A stretch of DNA of 64,000 bases, from the NCBI GenBank assembly GCA_013215295.1, contig JABSOZ010000005.1, forward strand, positions 248,001-312,000, given 5' to 3'. The first letter of the stretch is position 1; the number at the start of each line of letters is the position of its first letter. Source of the DNA: Colwellia sp. Its GTDB lineage: Bacteria; Pseudomonadota; Gammaproteobacteria; Enterobacterales; Alteromonadaceae. Position numbers and translations under genes: made by a program. A model generated the notes under the pieces. The model was not told the origin of the DNA. It ran no database searches and saw only the letters and a list, made by a program, of their open reading frames with translations. Of this stretch, positions 1 to 8,340 are shown in pieces.

Positions 1-2
1 AT

Positions 3-335
3 AAATCGAATAATGTCATCGTGATCGATACGTTGGTTTTAGATTACGAGATAACAGGTGATAGTTTATTCGTCCTTAGAATGATCTCAGCAAGCATCGA
101 TTGTTATGATGAAGAAGGTATTCCAACAATAATGACGCATTACTCTGATGTTGAGGAGTATTGGTATATTAATCTAGAAAATGATGAGGTAGATGGTCCT
201 TTCAATAAAGCTTCTTTTATTGACGTTGTAAAGCGAATTGGACTTTCAGATGTTGAATTAGAAGTACCAAACACCTATGCTTCAAATTCTGAGTACTTTG
301 AAAAAAGTGTTTCGAAATGTGCAATGATTAAGTAA
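3..335 (+). CDS. hypothetical protein, 5' end cut by window
   Basis: The frame is open from the first bases of the window to a TAA stop at 335, so the gene starts outside. A GTG at 21 could act as a start, but nothing like a ribosome binding site precedes it. The roughly 110 visible residues are acidic, with no membrane segment and no motif I recognise. No function is assigned. The following ATPase gene reads the same way, 148 bases further on. Confidence 0.5.
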   Translation, partial: KSNNVIVIDTLVLDYEITGDSLFVLRMISASIDCYDEEGIPTIMTHYSDVEEYWYINLENDEVDGPFNKASFIDVVKRIGLSDVELEVPNTYASNSEYFEKSVSKCAMIK

Positions 336-338
336 ACA

Positions 339-416
339 AAGTCGGTGACACTTGAATACGCTTCTCTATTAAGTTGTTTCGCTTTTTCTTATCTAGTCTG
401 CTCATGACACTGACTT
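339..416. repeat. imperfect inverted repeat between genes
   Basis: Twelve-base arms at 339-350 and 405-416 match at 10 of 12 positions in inverted orientation, with AAGTCGGTGACA as the left arm. The 54 bases between them hold no gene. It may be a worn repeat or insertion end; only one copy is visible in this window. Confidence 0.25.
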
Positions 417-483
417 GACGATAAAGCACAGATAAAGTTAAGGTCAGTTACGAGCGAGTAGTGAACTTAATAGGACTTCCATT

Positions 484-1233
484 TTGCAAGACTTTCCGTA
501 CTTACAAAAAGTTTATTTAAAACCAGATAAGTGCCCAGATTTTACGTGTTACCCATTTAATACATTATCCATGAGGGGGTTTGATTCTATTGAATTCACT
601 AAACCTGTGACATTTATTATTGGTGAAAATGGTAGTGGAAAGTCTACATTAATTGAAGCCATAGCAACCGCATATGGTTTTAACCCTGAAGGTGGAACTA
701 AAAACTTCAATTTTGGTACACGCGAGTCACATTCAAAACTTTTTGAATATTTAAGATTGAGCAAATCGTACAAGACACCCAAGGATGGATTCTTCCTGAG
801 AGCTGAGAGTTTCTTTAACTTAGCAACTAATATTGAAGACCTTGATAAAGAACCGAGTATGAGACCTAAGGTTATTGAGTCATATGGAGGTAAGTCTCTG
901 CATGAACAATCACATGGAGAATCGTTTATTTCACTTGTTGTTAATAGATTTTCAGGTAATGGACTGTACATACTAGATGAGCCAGAAGCAGCACTATCAC
1001 CAACTCGCCAGTTGACATTATTGGCGAGAATGAATCAATTATGTAAATCAAAATCTCAATTTATTATTGCGACTCACTCTCCAATCATATTGGCATATCC
1101 TGATGCACAAATTTATCAAGTTACAAACACAGGATTGGAATTGACAAAGTATGAAGACACTGAACATTATGCTATTACAAAATCTTTTTTGTTAAACCCT
1201 GAGCGTATGTTGAATGAGCTTTTTAAAGATTAA
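484..1233 (+). CDS. AAA/ABC-type ATPase (COG3910-like predicted ATPase)
   Basis: This is a stand-alone soluble nucleotide-binding domain of 249 residues. The Walker A motif GENGSGKST is at residues 47-55, an SHGES signature-like motif sits near residue 140, the Walker B LYILDEPEAALS contains D165 and E166, and the switch histidine lies in IIATHSP. This order is that of RecF/SMC-like and ABC ATPases without a long coiled coil. The length fits the COG3910 type of predicted ATPase, whose role is unknown. The start is a TTG preceded by AGGA at 472-475; no in-frame ATG lies upstream before a stop. No nuclease or toxin partner is seen next to it, so an OLD-type or defence role is not supported. Confidence 0.75.
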   Translation: MQDFPYLQKVYLKPDKCPDFTCYPFNTLSMRGFDSIEFTKPVTFIIGENGSGKSTLIEAIATAYGFNPEGGTKNFNFGTRESHSKLFEYLRLSKSYKTPKDGFFLRAESFFNLATNIEDLDKEPSMRPKVIESYGGKSLHEQSHGESFISLVVNRFSGNGLYILDEPEAALSPTRQLTLLARMNQLCKSKSQFIIATHSPIILAYPDAQIYQVTNTGLELTKYEDTEHYAITKSFLLNPERMLNELFKD

Positions 1234-1412
1234 TGAATGTCTCCAAATGGTAGCAAACAGTCTTTTTGATGATTGATTTTTAGTCTCGGAAATCTTCTTA
1301 AATATAGTGAAAATACTCATTACCTTTGGCTAATTTGGAAAACTTAGTTTCTCTAGCTATTTCAGCTGTGCAAGATATTGGAGAATAGCCCCTTTTTCAG
1401 AAAAATTATTTA

Positions 1413-1925
1413 TTACGATGTTTTGTCTTCATCAAACGATTGCCTTGTTAGTTTTCTTATGTCCAAACTTTCTTCAACTATTCCCTGCTTCTGAGCTTCT
1501 AGTGCTTTTATTGCTTGTTGTTTTTGCTCTGGACTCAGGTTTTCATTCTCAGCTATTTTAGCCATCATAGCTGCAATTTTTTTGAGTTGTTCTCGATCAA
1601 AACCTATTCGATTGTTAGATATGTTTTCCATCATTTCGTTCAAGCGAACATTACTTTTTGCTTTATTAAATACACTCGGATCAAGTTCTATTGCCGCTTG
1701 TTCTGCTAATAATTCTCTGGCCGTTTCAGGCATAGCATAGATGTTAGATGTTGCATTTGTTTTTTCTCCATTCATTTTCTCTTGTGCTGTCCTTGATAAG
1801 GTAAAAGTATCTTTTTCAGCGGCGGCCAATTTCACATATTCATTACTGTGATCAAAATTAACATACGATTCACCTTTGATTTTTGCTTGAGCAATTATTT
1901 CAGTGTAATGAGTATTGATTATCAT
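1413..1925 (-). CDS. hypothetical hydrophilic helical protein
   Basis: The 170-residue product is soluble and rich in Glu, Lys, Ala and Asn. It has no signal peptide or membrane segment. The C-terminal half (about residues 105-160) looks like continuous amphipathic helix. I do not recognise the family. The ATG at 1925 has only a weak GAAG upstream. The opposite strand carries short overlapping frames, but the codon and amino-acid make-up of this frame is more protein-like. Confidence 0.5.
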   Translation of the reverse strand: MIINTHYTEIIAQAKIKGESYVNFDHSNEYVKLAAAEKDTFTLSRTAQEKMNGEKTNATSNIYAMPETARELLAEQAAIELDPSVFNKAKSNVRLNEMMENISNNRIGFDREQLKKIAAMMAKIAENENLSPEQKQQAIKALEAQKQGIVEESLDIRKLTRQSFDEDKTS

Positions 1926-2208
1926 AGCTTCGATGTTTTTTACTTAATTATCTCAATCCCGTACAAGCATTTATCAAGCCATTTAGCAGGTTCTTGCCTT
2001 TTTGTTATTTCATTGATTTATATGGGGGCATTGTTTCAAAAAGGTGATTTTTTCATTGATTTGTACGTTACTCGGTAAAAAGTTGCCGTACCAAAATAAT
2101 TTTGACAAATAAATGCCCAAGGCATTAGCAATGAGGTGACAATTTATTGGACTAGCGTGACTTAAATATAACAATCAAAATTGCACTTAATTGCTATGAG
2201 TCACTCTT

Positions 2209-4389
2209 TTAATGCATGGTGCGATGCACATCACCTTCAAGGCTTTCTAAGTCACTTAATATTATCTTACCGTTACTAACGTCATAGCCATAAAAATCAT
2301 TTGAAATATATCTACTGCTTTGATCAATATTATTTATTGGTACGGCATTTAAATAAATACTGTCGCTTTCATCGCTACCATAATATAAAACATTTCCGTC
2401 TATTTTTACGTGGAAAAAACCATTGGGTAGGGTTACTTCAGTTTTTGTTAATTCGTGTTGGTTAATATCTGCATCATCATTAAAGGTGAGTGAATTGATA
2501 CGATATAAAGTATTACTTTGTTGTTCAATTAAATAGTTATATTCAGGATGCTGACTATCTGTAAGTCCATAAGCCCATTTACCTATTAGCGATTGAATTT
2601 TATTATCAGATAAATTGACGACCATTAACTCGGGTATACCATTATTAACGGTAGTAATTGCCGCGCCACTTGAGGAAAGCCAATCAAGCGCGATAATAGG
2701 GTGTTCACTTGTAAAAATCAGGTGTTTTTTCTTGAGTGTTGTTAACGGAACCATGCCATTTAAAGCAGTTATTGGTAAAAGGTAGACCTTATTATCGGCA
2801 CTGAGTAATAGACTTTGGTCATCTGCTGACACAGCCATATACTCTATCCAATGAGACTGAGAAAAATTAGTGACTATCTCGGCTTGTTTTACGTCATAAC
2901 GTCCTAAATACAATTGTCTACGGCTACTGCGTTTGGAAATAAACAAATACTGCGAACTTTGATGAAATAAAGCAGGGTTAATATCGTAAACCGTTGAGTT
3001 ATCAATGTCGTTAACTTGGTTTGGTGGTACGACCCAGCGGTTACTAAAGTTTTTCTGTTCAGTACTAAACAATAAATTTTTGCCATCAGGAAATAATGAC
3101 ATCTGTGGCGATAAATACTCAGACACACTAACAACCGGAGTGGCATTTTTGCCATTTAAGTTACTTTTAATAATTTGGTGAGCAGGATGCGCAGCGTAAT
3201 AATAGACTTGCTCAGAGTCATGATGCCAAATAGCTTCAGTAACAGGGTAGTCAAATTTAAAACCTTCTGTTATTTCGTTATTCAGTAAATTCAGAACAAG
3301 TAGTTGGGTTTTGTAGTCGCCATTGGTGCTCATTATTAATAGCTTATTGCCATCAGGCGAAATATCAATACTGTGATGCCCCCAACCTAAAGGTTCAACT
3401 TGCGTGACAAAGCTGTGTTTTTTCGTGGTTAAGTTAAAAGCATATATTTGGTTTGGCCAAAAGTTTTGGGGTTGTGCGGTGTAATAAATTATTTGCTTAC
3501 TGGCATGATAATCAATATCTTTAATGCGTTTGTCACTGCAATCAAACAGCTTTTCAGTTTGTTGCCATTGTATTTGTTTATTTGTTTTACTTGTTTCTAT
3601 TACATGAGCCATTTGTGTAAGTGTAGCTTGATAAACCCCACAATTGTCTTGTTTTTTATCAAGGTAGAACAAGTTTGTCGTGCCACTTTTTAGCCCTGAA
3701 ACCACGGCGATAATACTACTAATATTAGCCTTATCACTATCAACTTGTTGTATTTTTGCCGTATGAATGTTTTTTATCCATAATTGATAACCAGTGTTTT
3801 TCAAATTCTTTTTTAAATAGTAAAGGTGGTTATTATCTGGATGCATTCGCGCTGACTCTTCCGCGCCGTGTGCACGCGTTAACTCCAGGGTATAACGATT
3901 GTTATTATTACTTTTTTTATCGTTTTCACTAAAGACTTGCCACAAAAGTAAACTACAAAGCAGAAACAACAGCGCAATTATTAAATTATTTTTACGCTTA
4001 TTCGGTAAGTGTTGTTTATAATTATTAGTTTCACTGGTTGCTTCAGTTATGATCTGGCCTTTTACAGTTGAATTAAAACTTTCTAATAAGGTCACTTCAC
4101 ATATCAGCCGATAACCTCGTTTAGGTACTGTTTGAATATAACGAGGATTCTTAGGATCATCAGCCAGCACTTTACGTAAGTTGGCGACTAGTTTATTGAT
4201 GGCATTATCGGTAACAAGTGAACCTGCCCACAAGTTATCTAAAATATCTTGCCGAGAAATAATGGTATTTGGCTGGTTAACAAACAGTAATAGCAGTTCA
4301 AATAGTTTAGGTTCTATTGGTAACTCTTTATCTTGGCATGATAATCGTGCCTGTTTATTATCAAGGGTAAACTCGCCAAACTTCATCAT
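2209..4389 (-). CDS. membrane-anchored CadC/ToxR-like transcription regulator with periplasmic beta-propeller
   Basis: Residues 1-100 form an OmpR/PhoB-type winged helix (Trans_reg_C), ending in the usual YIQTVPKRGYRL signature. One transmembrane helix follows at about residues 134-152. The remaining roughly 570 residues should lie in the periplasm and contain TolB/WD40-like repeats, for example the ISPDGNKLL and LFPDGKNLLF segments. Proteins of this build bind DNA while tethered in the inner membrane and sense a periplasmic signal. The gene is divergent from the secreted esterase at 4629, a likely target. Two ATGs stand in tandem at the start, so the start could be 4389 or 4386. The ligand cannot be told from the sequence. 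Confidence 0.8.
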   Translation of the reverse strand: MMKFGEFTLDNKQARLSCQDKELPIEPKLFELLLLFVNQPNTIISRQDILDNLWAGSLVTDNAINKLVANLRKVLADDPKNPRYIQTVPKRGYRLICEVTLLESFNSTVKGQIITEATSETNNYKQHLPNKRKNNLIIALLFLLCSLLLWQVFSENDKKSNNNNRYTLELTRAHGAEESARMHPDNNHLYYLKKNLKNTGYQLWIKNIHTAKIQQVDSDKANISSIIAVVSGLKSGTTNLFYLDKKQDNCGVYQATLTQMAHVIETSKTNKQIQWQQTEKLFDCSDKRIKDIDYHASKQIIYYTAQPQNFWPNQIYAFNLTTKKHSFVTQVEPLGWGHHSIDISPDGNKLLIMSTNGDYKTQLLVLNLLNNEITEGFKFDYPVTEAIWHHDSEQVYYYAAHPAHQIIKSNLNGKNATPVVSVSEYLSPQMSLFPDGKNLLFSTEQKNFSNRWVVPPNQVNDIDNSTVYDINPALFHQSSQYLFISKRSSRRQLYLGRYDVKQAEIVTNFSQSHWIEYMAVSADDQSLLLSADNKVYLLPITALNGMVPLTTLKKKHLIFTSEHPIIALDWLSSSGAAITTVNNGIPELMVVNLSDNKIQSLIGKWAYGLTDSQHPEYNYLIEQQSNTLYRINSLTFNDDADINQHELTKTEVTLPNGFFHVKIDGNVLYYGSDESDSIYLNAVPINNIDQSSRYISNDFYGYDVSNGKIILSDLESLEGDVHRTMH

Positions 4390-4628
4390 AACGTATTGTT
4401 TTTCTCAAAATTAAAATAGCGATTGCAGATGGATCAGTTTATCACGTAGCAGATTAAATAAAAAAGCCAGTTAAATAAATAAAGTCGACGATTCGTTTGA
4501 AAAACACACTAAAACGAGCATTATCACCTTTCCATCACCTTTTTTCCTAAAATCATCATTACATTACCACTAAAAAATATCACAGTAATTCAACACCAAT
4601 AACCAATTCAACTTACTAGGATTACTTT
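4390..4628. promoter_or_regulatory. divergent promoter region, regulator/esterase
   Basis: These 239 AT-rich bases separate the CadC-like regulator (minus) from the esterase gene (plus) and must hold both promoters. A TAGGA ribosome binding site precedes the esterase start. I could not identify a convincing operator. Confidence 0.4.
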
Positions 4629-5810
4629 ATGTTTAAACAGGTAATAACAATTTTCATCATGATACAGCTTGCAAATATCTCTGCTGCATATGCCAATGTA
4701 AGAGGCTCGTCAATAACCGACAGTTTACCTTCTAAAATATTAAGCGAACAACGAGATTTATTAGTTCACCTACCCAATAACTATCACCAAAACACTGGGC
4801 TAAATTATCCGGTACTTTTTTTATTAGATGGCCAAAGAAACTTCAGTCACGTCGCCGGTACATTAGACCTGCTCAATCAAGATGGTAAGGCACAAGAAAT
4901 GATTATTGTTGCCATTAAAAATACCCATCGTACCAGAGATTTAACCCCGACTTATGATGAAAGTTATAATGAATGGGGAATATCGGGTGGAGCTGATAAC
5001 TTTTTAGATTTTATCGAAAAAGAGCTGATCCCCTATGTGAATAAGAACTATCGTACTAATAATTTTAAAGTACTGTCGGGCCATTCTTTAGGCGGGTTAT
5101 TGGCGGTATATTCTTTGCAATCGAGGCCACAACTTTTTCAAGCCCATTTTGCCTTTAGCCCAAGTTTATGGTGGCATGAACAAGTGATATTTAAAGACGC
5201 TGAAAATTTCTTAGCTAACACCGCTAGGTTAAATAATTATTTATATGTCAATCTGGGCAATGAAAGTGGTGATATGTTAAGTGCATTTGAGCAATATACC
5301 CAGTTACTGAAAACACATACACCTGAGGGCTTTAGTTATAATTCAGACATAGATAAAAACGAAACCCATGGTACTAGTGCACTTATAGGGCAAACCCTCG
5401 CATATAGATATTTAGATGCATCATTGCAGTGCCCAGAAGAAATAATTTCTCAAGGTTTACCTGCGATTGAACAGTTTTACAAAATACAGTCTGAAAAGTA
5501 TGGCTACCAAATAAAACCGAGCTTTCGTGCAATTAATCACGCAGGTTATATCGCTTTAAATAAAAAAGACGTTGCTACCGCGATAAAAATATTTGAAGGT
5601 AATGTGAAAAGCTATCCAAAAAAAGCCGATGGTTATGACAGTTTAGCTGATGGCCTTGAAGCAAACGACCAACTTAACAAAGCACTAAAAATGATGGATA
5701 TTGCCCTTCAAAAAAGTATGGTCGAAAATGTTGAAAACAATGCTATGAAAACTCATCGGGTCAAAATATTAGCTTTAATCAAAGAAAAAAGCTCAAAAAG
5801 TGAAGGGTAA
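4629..5810 (+). CDS. secreted alpha/beta-hydrolase esterase (esterase D / IroE-like) with TPR-like C-terminus
   Basis: A cleavable signal peptide covers about residues 1-22. The catalytic part (about 30-265) belongs to the Esterase D / enterochelin-esterase-like group. The nucleophile elbow is GHSLGG with Ser153, and the late histidine lies in NETHGTS. The last 110 residues (about 295-393) are helical and resemble tetratricopeptide repeats. A second protein of the same build is encoded at 30863-32425. The gene sits alone, divergent from the CadC-like regulator. The substrate is unknown; siderophore-esterase function is only one possibility, since no siderophore genes are near. Confidence 0.75.
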   Translation: MFKQVITIFIMIQLANISAAYANVRGSSITDSLPSKILSEQRDLLVHLPNNYHQNTGLNYPVLFLLDGQRNFSHVAGTLDLLNQDGKAQEMIIVAIKNTHRTRDLTPTYDESYNEWGISGGADNFLDFIEKELIPYVNKNYRTNNFKVLSGHSLGGLLAVYSLQSRPQLFQAHFAFSPSLWWHEQVIFKDAENFLANTARLNNYLYVNLGNESGDMLSAFEQYTQLLKTHTPEGFSYNSDIDKNETHGTSALIGQTLAYRYLDASLQCPEEIISQGLPAIEQFYKIQSEKYGYQIKPSFRAINHAGYIALNKKDVATAIKIFEGNVKSYPKKADGYDSLADGLEANDQLNKALKMMDIALQKSMVENVENNAMKTHRVKILALIKEKSSKSEG

Positions 5811-5902
5811 TTATTATAATTATATATTTAGTAATAACGTTTCTTGTTTTAAAGTTTGTTGTTAGTAATTAAGTATAATCAGCAATTCAAACGGAGAATA
5901 TA

Positions 5903-5938
5903 ATGGGAATTTATCAATCCGTTGAACATGTTATTTAA
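5903..5938 (+). CDS. possible 11-residue leader-type mini-ORF
   Basis: ATG at 5903 is preceded by GGAGA at 5893-5897, a good ribosome binding site, and by a TATAAT at 5874-5879 that could be a -10 box, although no clear -35 is seen. The predicted peptide is MGIYQSVEHVI. The stop lies 8 bases before a hairpin. The peptide has no run of one amino acid as classic attenuator leaders have. It may be a short peptide or small RNA gene, or chance. Confidence 0.25.
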   Translation: MGIYQSVEHVI

Positions 5939-5946
5939 ATAATATT

Positions 5947-5963
5947 AGCCTCTTCATGAGGCT
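5947..5963 (+). terminator. rho-independent terminator-like hairpin
   Basis: The arms AGCCTC and GAGGCT enclose the loop TTCAT and are followed by ATTTATTTT. It ends whatever transcript comes from the esterase or from the mini-ORF at 5903. Confidence 0.55.
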
Positions 5964-6077
5964 ATTTATTTTAACTATAAAAGTCGCCATTTAAATATAC
6001 CTTTAGGTTAATCTCCCCCCAATTAACCAAAATAAATATTATCGGTTATCACATTATTTTAAATTCATTTTCTATTT

Positions 6078-6114
6078 TCCCTGTAGAGGGACTTATATTG
6101 TCCCGCCAGTGGGA
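6078..6114. promoter_or_regulatory. two tandem TCCC-N6-GGGA dyads, likely enhancer sites of the NtrC-type regulator
   Basis: The dyads lie at 6078-6091 and 6101-6114. Each reads TCCC, six bases, GGGA, and their centres are 23 bp apart, about two helix turns. They lie some 50-90 bp upstream of the sigma-54 promoter, the usual place for enhancer-binding sites. The regulator at 10965 in the same gene cluster is the natural candidate to bind them. Confidence 0.6.
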
Positions 6115-6164
6115 AAGATAATAATAAAATACATAACACTTCAATAAAATCAGCAACTTACAGT

Positions 6165-6181
6165 TTGGCATGATACTCGCA
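6165..6181 (+). promoter_or_regulatory. sigma-54 (-24/-12) promoter
   Basis: TTGGCATGATACTCGCA matches the consensus YTGGCACGRNNNTTGCW at all but two fixed positions. The essential GG (6167-6168) and GC (6179-6180) are ten bases apart, as required. The adaptor gene starts 46 bases downstream. A sigma-54-dependent regulator lies in the same cluster. Confidence 0.7.
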
Positions 6182-6226
6182 ATGCAGTAGTTAACTTTTA
6201 CTAAAGCTTTATTAAAGATAATTACT

Positions 6227-7486
6227 ATGGATAAGAAAAGAGATATTCAAAAACCAGTATGGTGGAAGCGCAGCAAAGTTTTAGCTAGTGTGGCTGGTTT
6301 GGCATTATTTTTTGCATTTTATATGGTTAGTCAAAAATTCACCTCAGCTGATATGCAGGTTAATGCTGAACACTTGATGTATTCGACAGTATTGCAAGGA
6401 CCTTTAACCATCAGCGTCAGTGGTAATGGCACGCTAGTACCTGAAAATATTCAATGGCTGGCGGCTAGAGTATCAGGCCGAGTAGAGCAAGTCGTTATCA
6501 AAGCCGGAACTCAAGTCGCTAAGGGTGATGTTATTGCGGTATTATCTAACCCTGAACTAGAGCAACAAGCTGAAGAAACTCGCTGGGATTATGAAGCCTT
6601 TTTAGCACAGTTCGAAGCTTTGAATGCTGAATTGGAATCTAGTTTATTACAACAGAAGGCACAAGTGCTGCATGCCCAGTTTTCTTATGAATCAGCCAAT
6701 TTACAATTAACCGCAGAAACTCAGTTAATTAAAAATAATACTGGGGTGGTTTCTGAAATAAACTTCAAAAAAACACAAATGAATGTGTCTCAGCTAAAGC
6801 AAACTTGGCAAATAGAACAGCAACTTTCTGATAAGTTTTCATTAACAATGAAAGCTAAAGTTAAAGCTAAAAATGCTGAACTTAATAAATTATCTAAAGT
6901 ATTACAACGAGCAGAAGAACGAGTCGAATCATTAAATATCATTGCACCTATGAATGGCATTGTTCAAGAGTCTGATCTTAAACCGGGACAACGAATAGCT
7001 ATCGGTGGTTTAGTGGCAAAAATAGCAGATCCTAAAAGTTTATTTGCTGAACTGCAACTCTCTGAATTAAATATTGGAGAGGTTACTTTAGGGCAAACAG
7101 CAGTTATAGACACACGCAATGGCACTGTGTCAGGAGAGGTTATTCGTATTGATCCTAATGTGAATAATGGCAATGTGCAAGTTGATGTAAGAATACTTGA
7201 AGCTTTACCTAAAAATGCTCGGCCAGACTTAAGTATTACCGGAAAAATCAATGTTTCAGAGCTGGAGAATACTTTATATGTTCAGCGCCCTGCATTTGTT
7301 CGTGCAAATGCTACCAGCAGCTTATATCGCGTGGATGAAGCAGGGTATGCTCGAAAAGTTACCGTGCAATTAGGGAAGGGTTCCGTGAGTCAAATACAAA
7401 TACTCTCAGGTTTACAGGCAGGTGATGAAATCGTGTTGTCAGACACCACCACTTGGCAAACGCATAATACCGTTTTATTGAACTAG
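6227..7486 (+). CDS. periplasmic adaptor (HlyD/MacA-like membrane fusion protein)
   Basis: An N-terminal membrane anchor lies at about residues 18-38. It is followed by a lipoyl-like segment (around VSGRVEQVVIKAGTQVAKGD), a long alpha-helical hairpin (about 110-230), the second half of the lipoyl domain (IIAPMNGIVQES) and beta-barrel domains to the C-terminus. Such proteins join an inner-membrane pump to an outer-membrane channel. The next two genes encode the ATPase and the FtsX-type permease of a MacB-like exporter. No TolC gene is in the window. It is the first gene behind the sigma-54 promoter. The exported substrate is unknown. Confidence 0.85.
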   Translation: MDKKRDIQKPVWWKRSKVLASVAGLALFFAFYMVSQKFTSADMQVNAEHLMYSTVLQGPLTISVSGNGTLVPENIQWLAARVSGRVEQVVIKAGTQVAKGDVIAVLSNPELEQQAEETRWDYEAFLAQFEALNAELESSLLQQKAQVLHAQFSYESANLQLTAETQLIKNNTGVVSEINFKKTQMNVSQLKQTWQIEQQLSDKFSLTMKAKVKAKNAELNKLSKVLQRAEERVESLNIIAPMNGIVQESDLKPGQRIAIGGLVAKIADPKSLFAELQLSELNIGEVTLGQTAVIDTRNGTVSGEVIRIDPNVNNGNVQVDVRILEALPKNARPDLSITGKINVSELENTLYVQRPAFVRANATSSLYRVDEAGYARKVTVQLGKGSVSQIQILSGLQAGDEIVLSDTTTWQTHNTVLLN

Positions 7487-7588
7487 CTTATAAAACTATT
7501 TTGTAAAATGATCAATTAATAAATTTAACGAAAGAAAAGTCGATACACAGACCCTCGGCATAAAGACTATCTATATAAAGGAATTGTT

Positions 7589-8290
7589 ATGAACAGCATT
7601 ATTGAACTAAAGAATATCGACAAAACATTTTTAACCGACGAAGTTGAAACATTAGCGTTGTCCAGTATCGAACTAACGATCAACAAAGGCGAGTTTGTCT
7701 CTATTACCGGTCCTTCAGGTTGCGGAAAGTCAACATTGCTTTCATTGTTGGGATTATTAGATACGACTTCACAAGGACAGTTTGTGCTCAATGGCAACGA
7801 TGTGAGTAACTTAACAAAAAATGAGCGAGCAAAAATTAGAAATAAAGAGATTGGTTTTATTTTTCAATCGTTCAACTTGATCTCTGATCTCGATGTTTAT
7901 GAAAATGTTGAACTACCACTGACCTATCGAAATGATTTAACGGCAGATGAAATTAAAACACGAGTCAATGATTCCTTAGCTAAAGTCGATATGGGACATA
8001 GAAATAAACACTTCCCTTCACAACTATCAGGCGGTCAGCAGCAACGTGTTGCCATTGCTCGAGCATTAGCTGGCTCGCCATCAATTTTACTCGCCGATGA
8101 ACCTACCGGAAATTTAGATTCTAAAAACGCCCAAATGGTCATGGATTTATTGCATGATTTACACAAGGAAGGGGCGACCATTTGTATGGTAACCCACGAC
8201 CAACATTGCGCAGATTCTGCCTCAAGACGCATCAGTCTATTTGATGGTCGAGTTGTTGAAGATACCAACTTATCAAATCAAGCCGCCTAG
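7589..8290 (+). CDS. ABC transporter ATPase, MacB/LolD type
   Basis: The 233-residue ATPase carries Walker A GPSGCGKST (about residues 39-47), Q-loop IFQSFNLI, signature LSGGQQQR, Walker B ILLADEPTGNLDS and the switch histidine in VTHD. This set and the length are those of the MacB/LolD/FtsE group that works with FtsX-like permeases by mechanotransmission. It lies between its adaptor and permease genes (gaps of 102 and 50 bases), preceded by AAGGA. It powers the export system in the inner membrane. Confidence 0.9.
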   Translation: MNSIIELKNIDKTFLTDEVETLALSSIELTINKGEFVSITGPSGCGKSTLLSLLGLLDTTSQGQFVLNGNDVSNLTKNERAKIRNKEIGFIFQSFNLISDLDVYENVELPLTYRNDLTADEIKTRVNDSLAKVDMGHRNKHFPSQLSGGQQQRVAIARALAGSPSILLADEPTGNLDSKNAQMVMDLLHDLHKEGATICMVTHDQHCADSASRRISLFDGRVVEDTNLSNQAA

Positions 8291-8340
8291 TTACTTAACA
8301 TAAGTATTTAACGTAAGAATTAACCGTAGAGATTTTCATT

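Larger units (their letters stand above)
5811..6226. other. intergenic region with mini-ORF, hairpin and sigma-54 control region
   Basis: This 416-base gap holds a possible 11-codon ORF and hairpin (5903-5963), then two dyads (6078-6114) and a sigma-54 promoter (6165-6181), listed separately. No other gene is supported. Confidence 0.6.

Noticed and set aside
484-1925. A two-gene defence system (OLD/Gabija-like ATPase plus partner)
   Set aside because: The ATPase is a single small domain without a TOPRIM or nuclease. The next gene is on the other strand, so no operon is formed.
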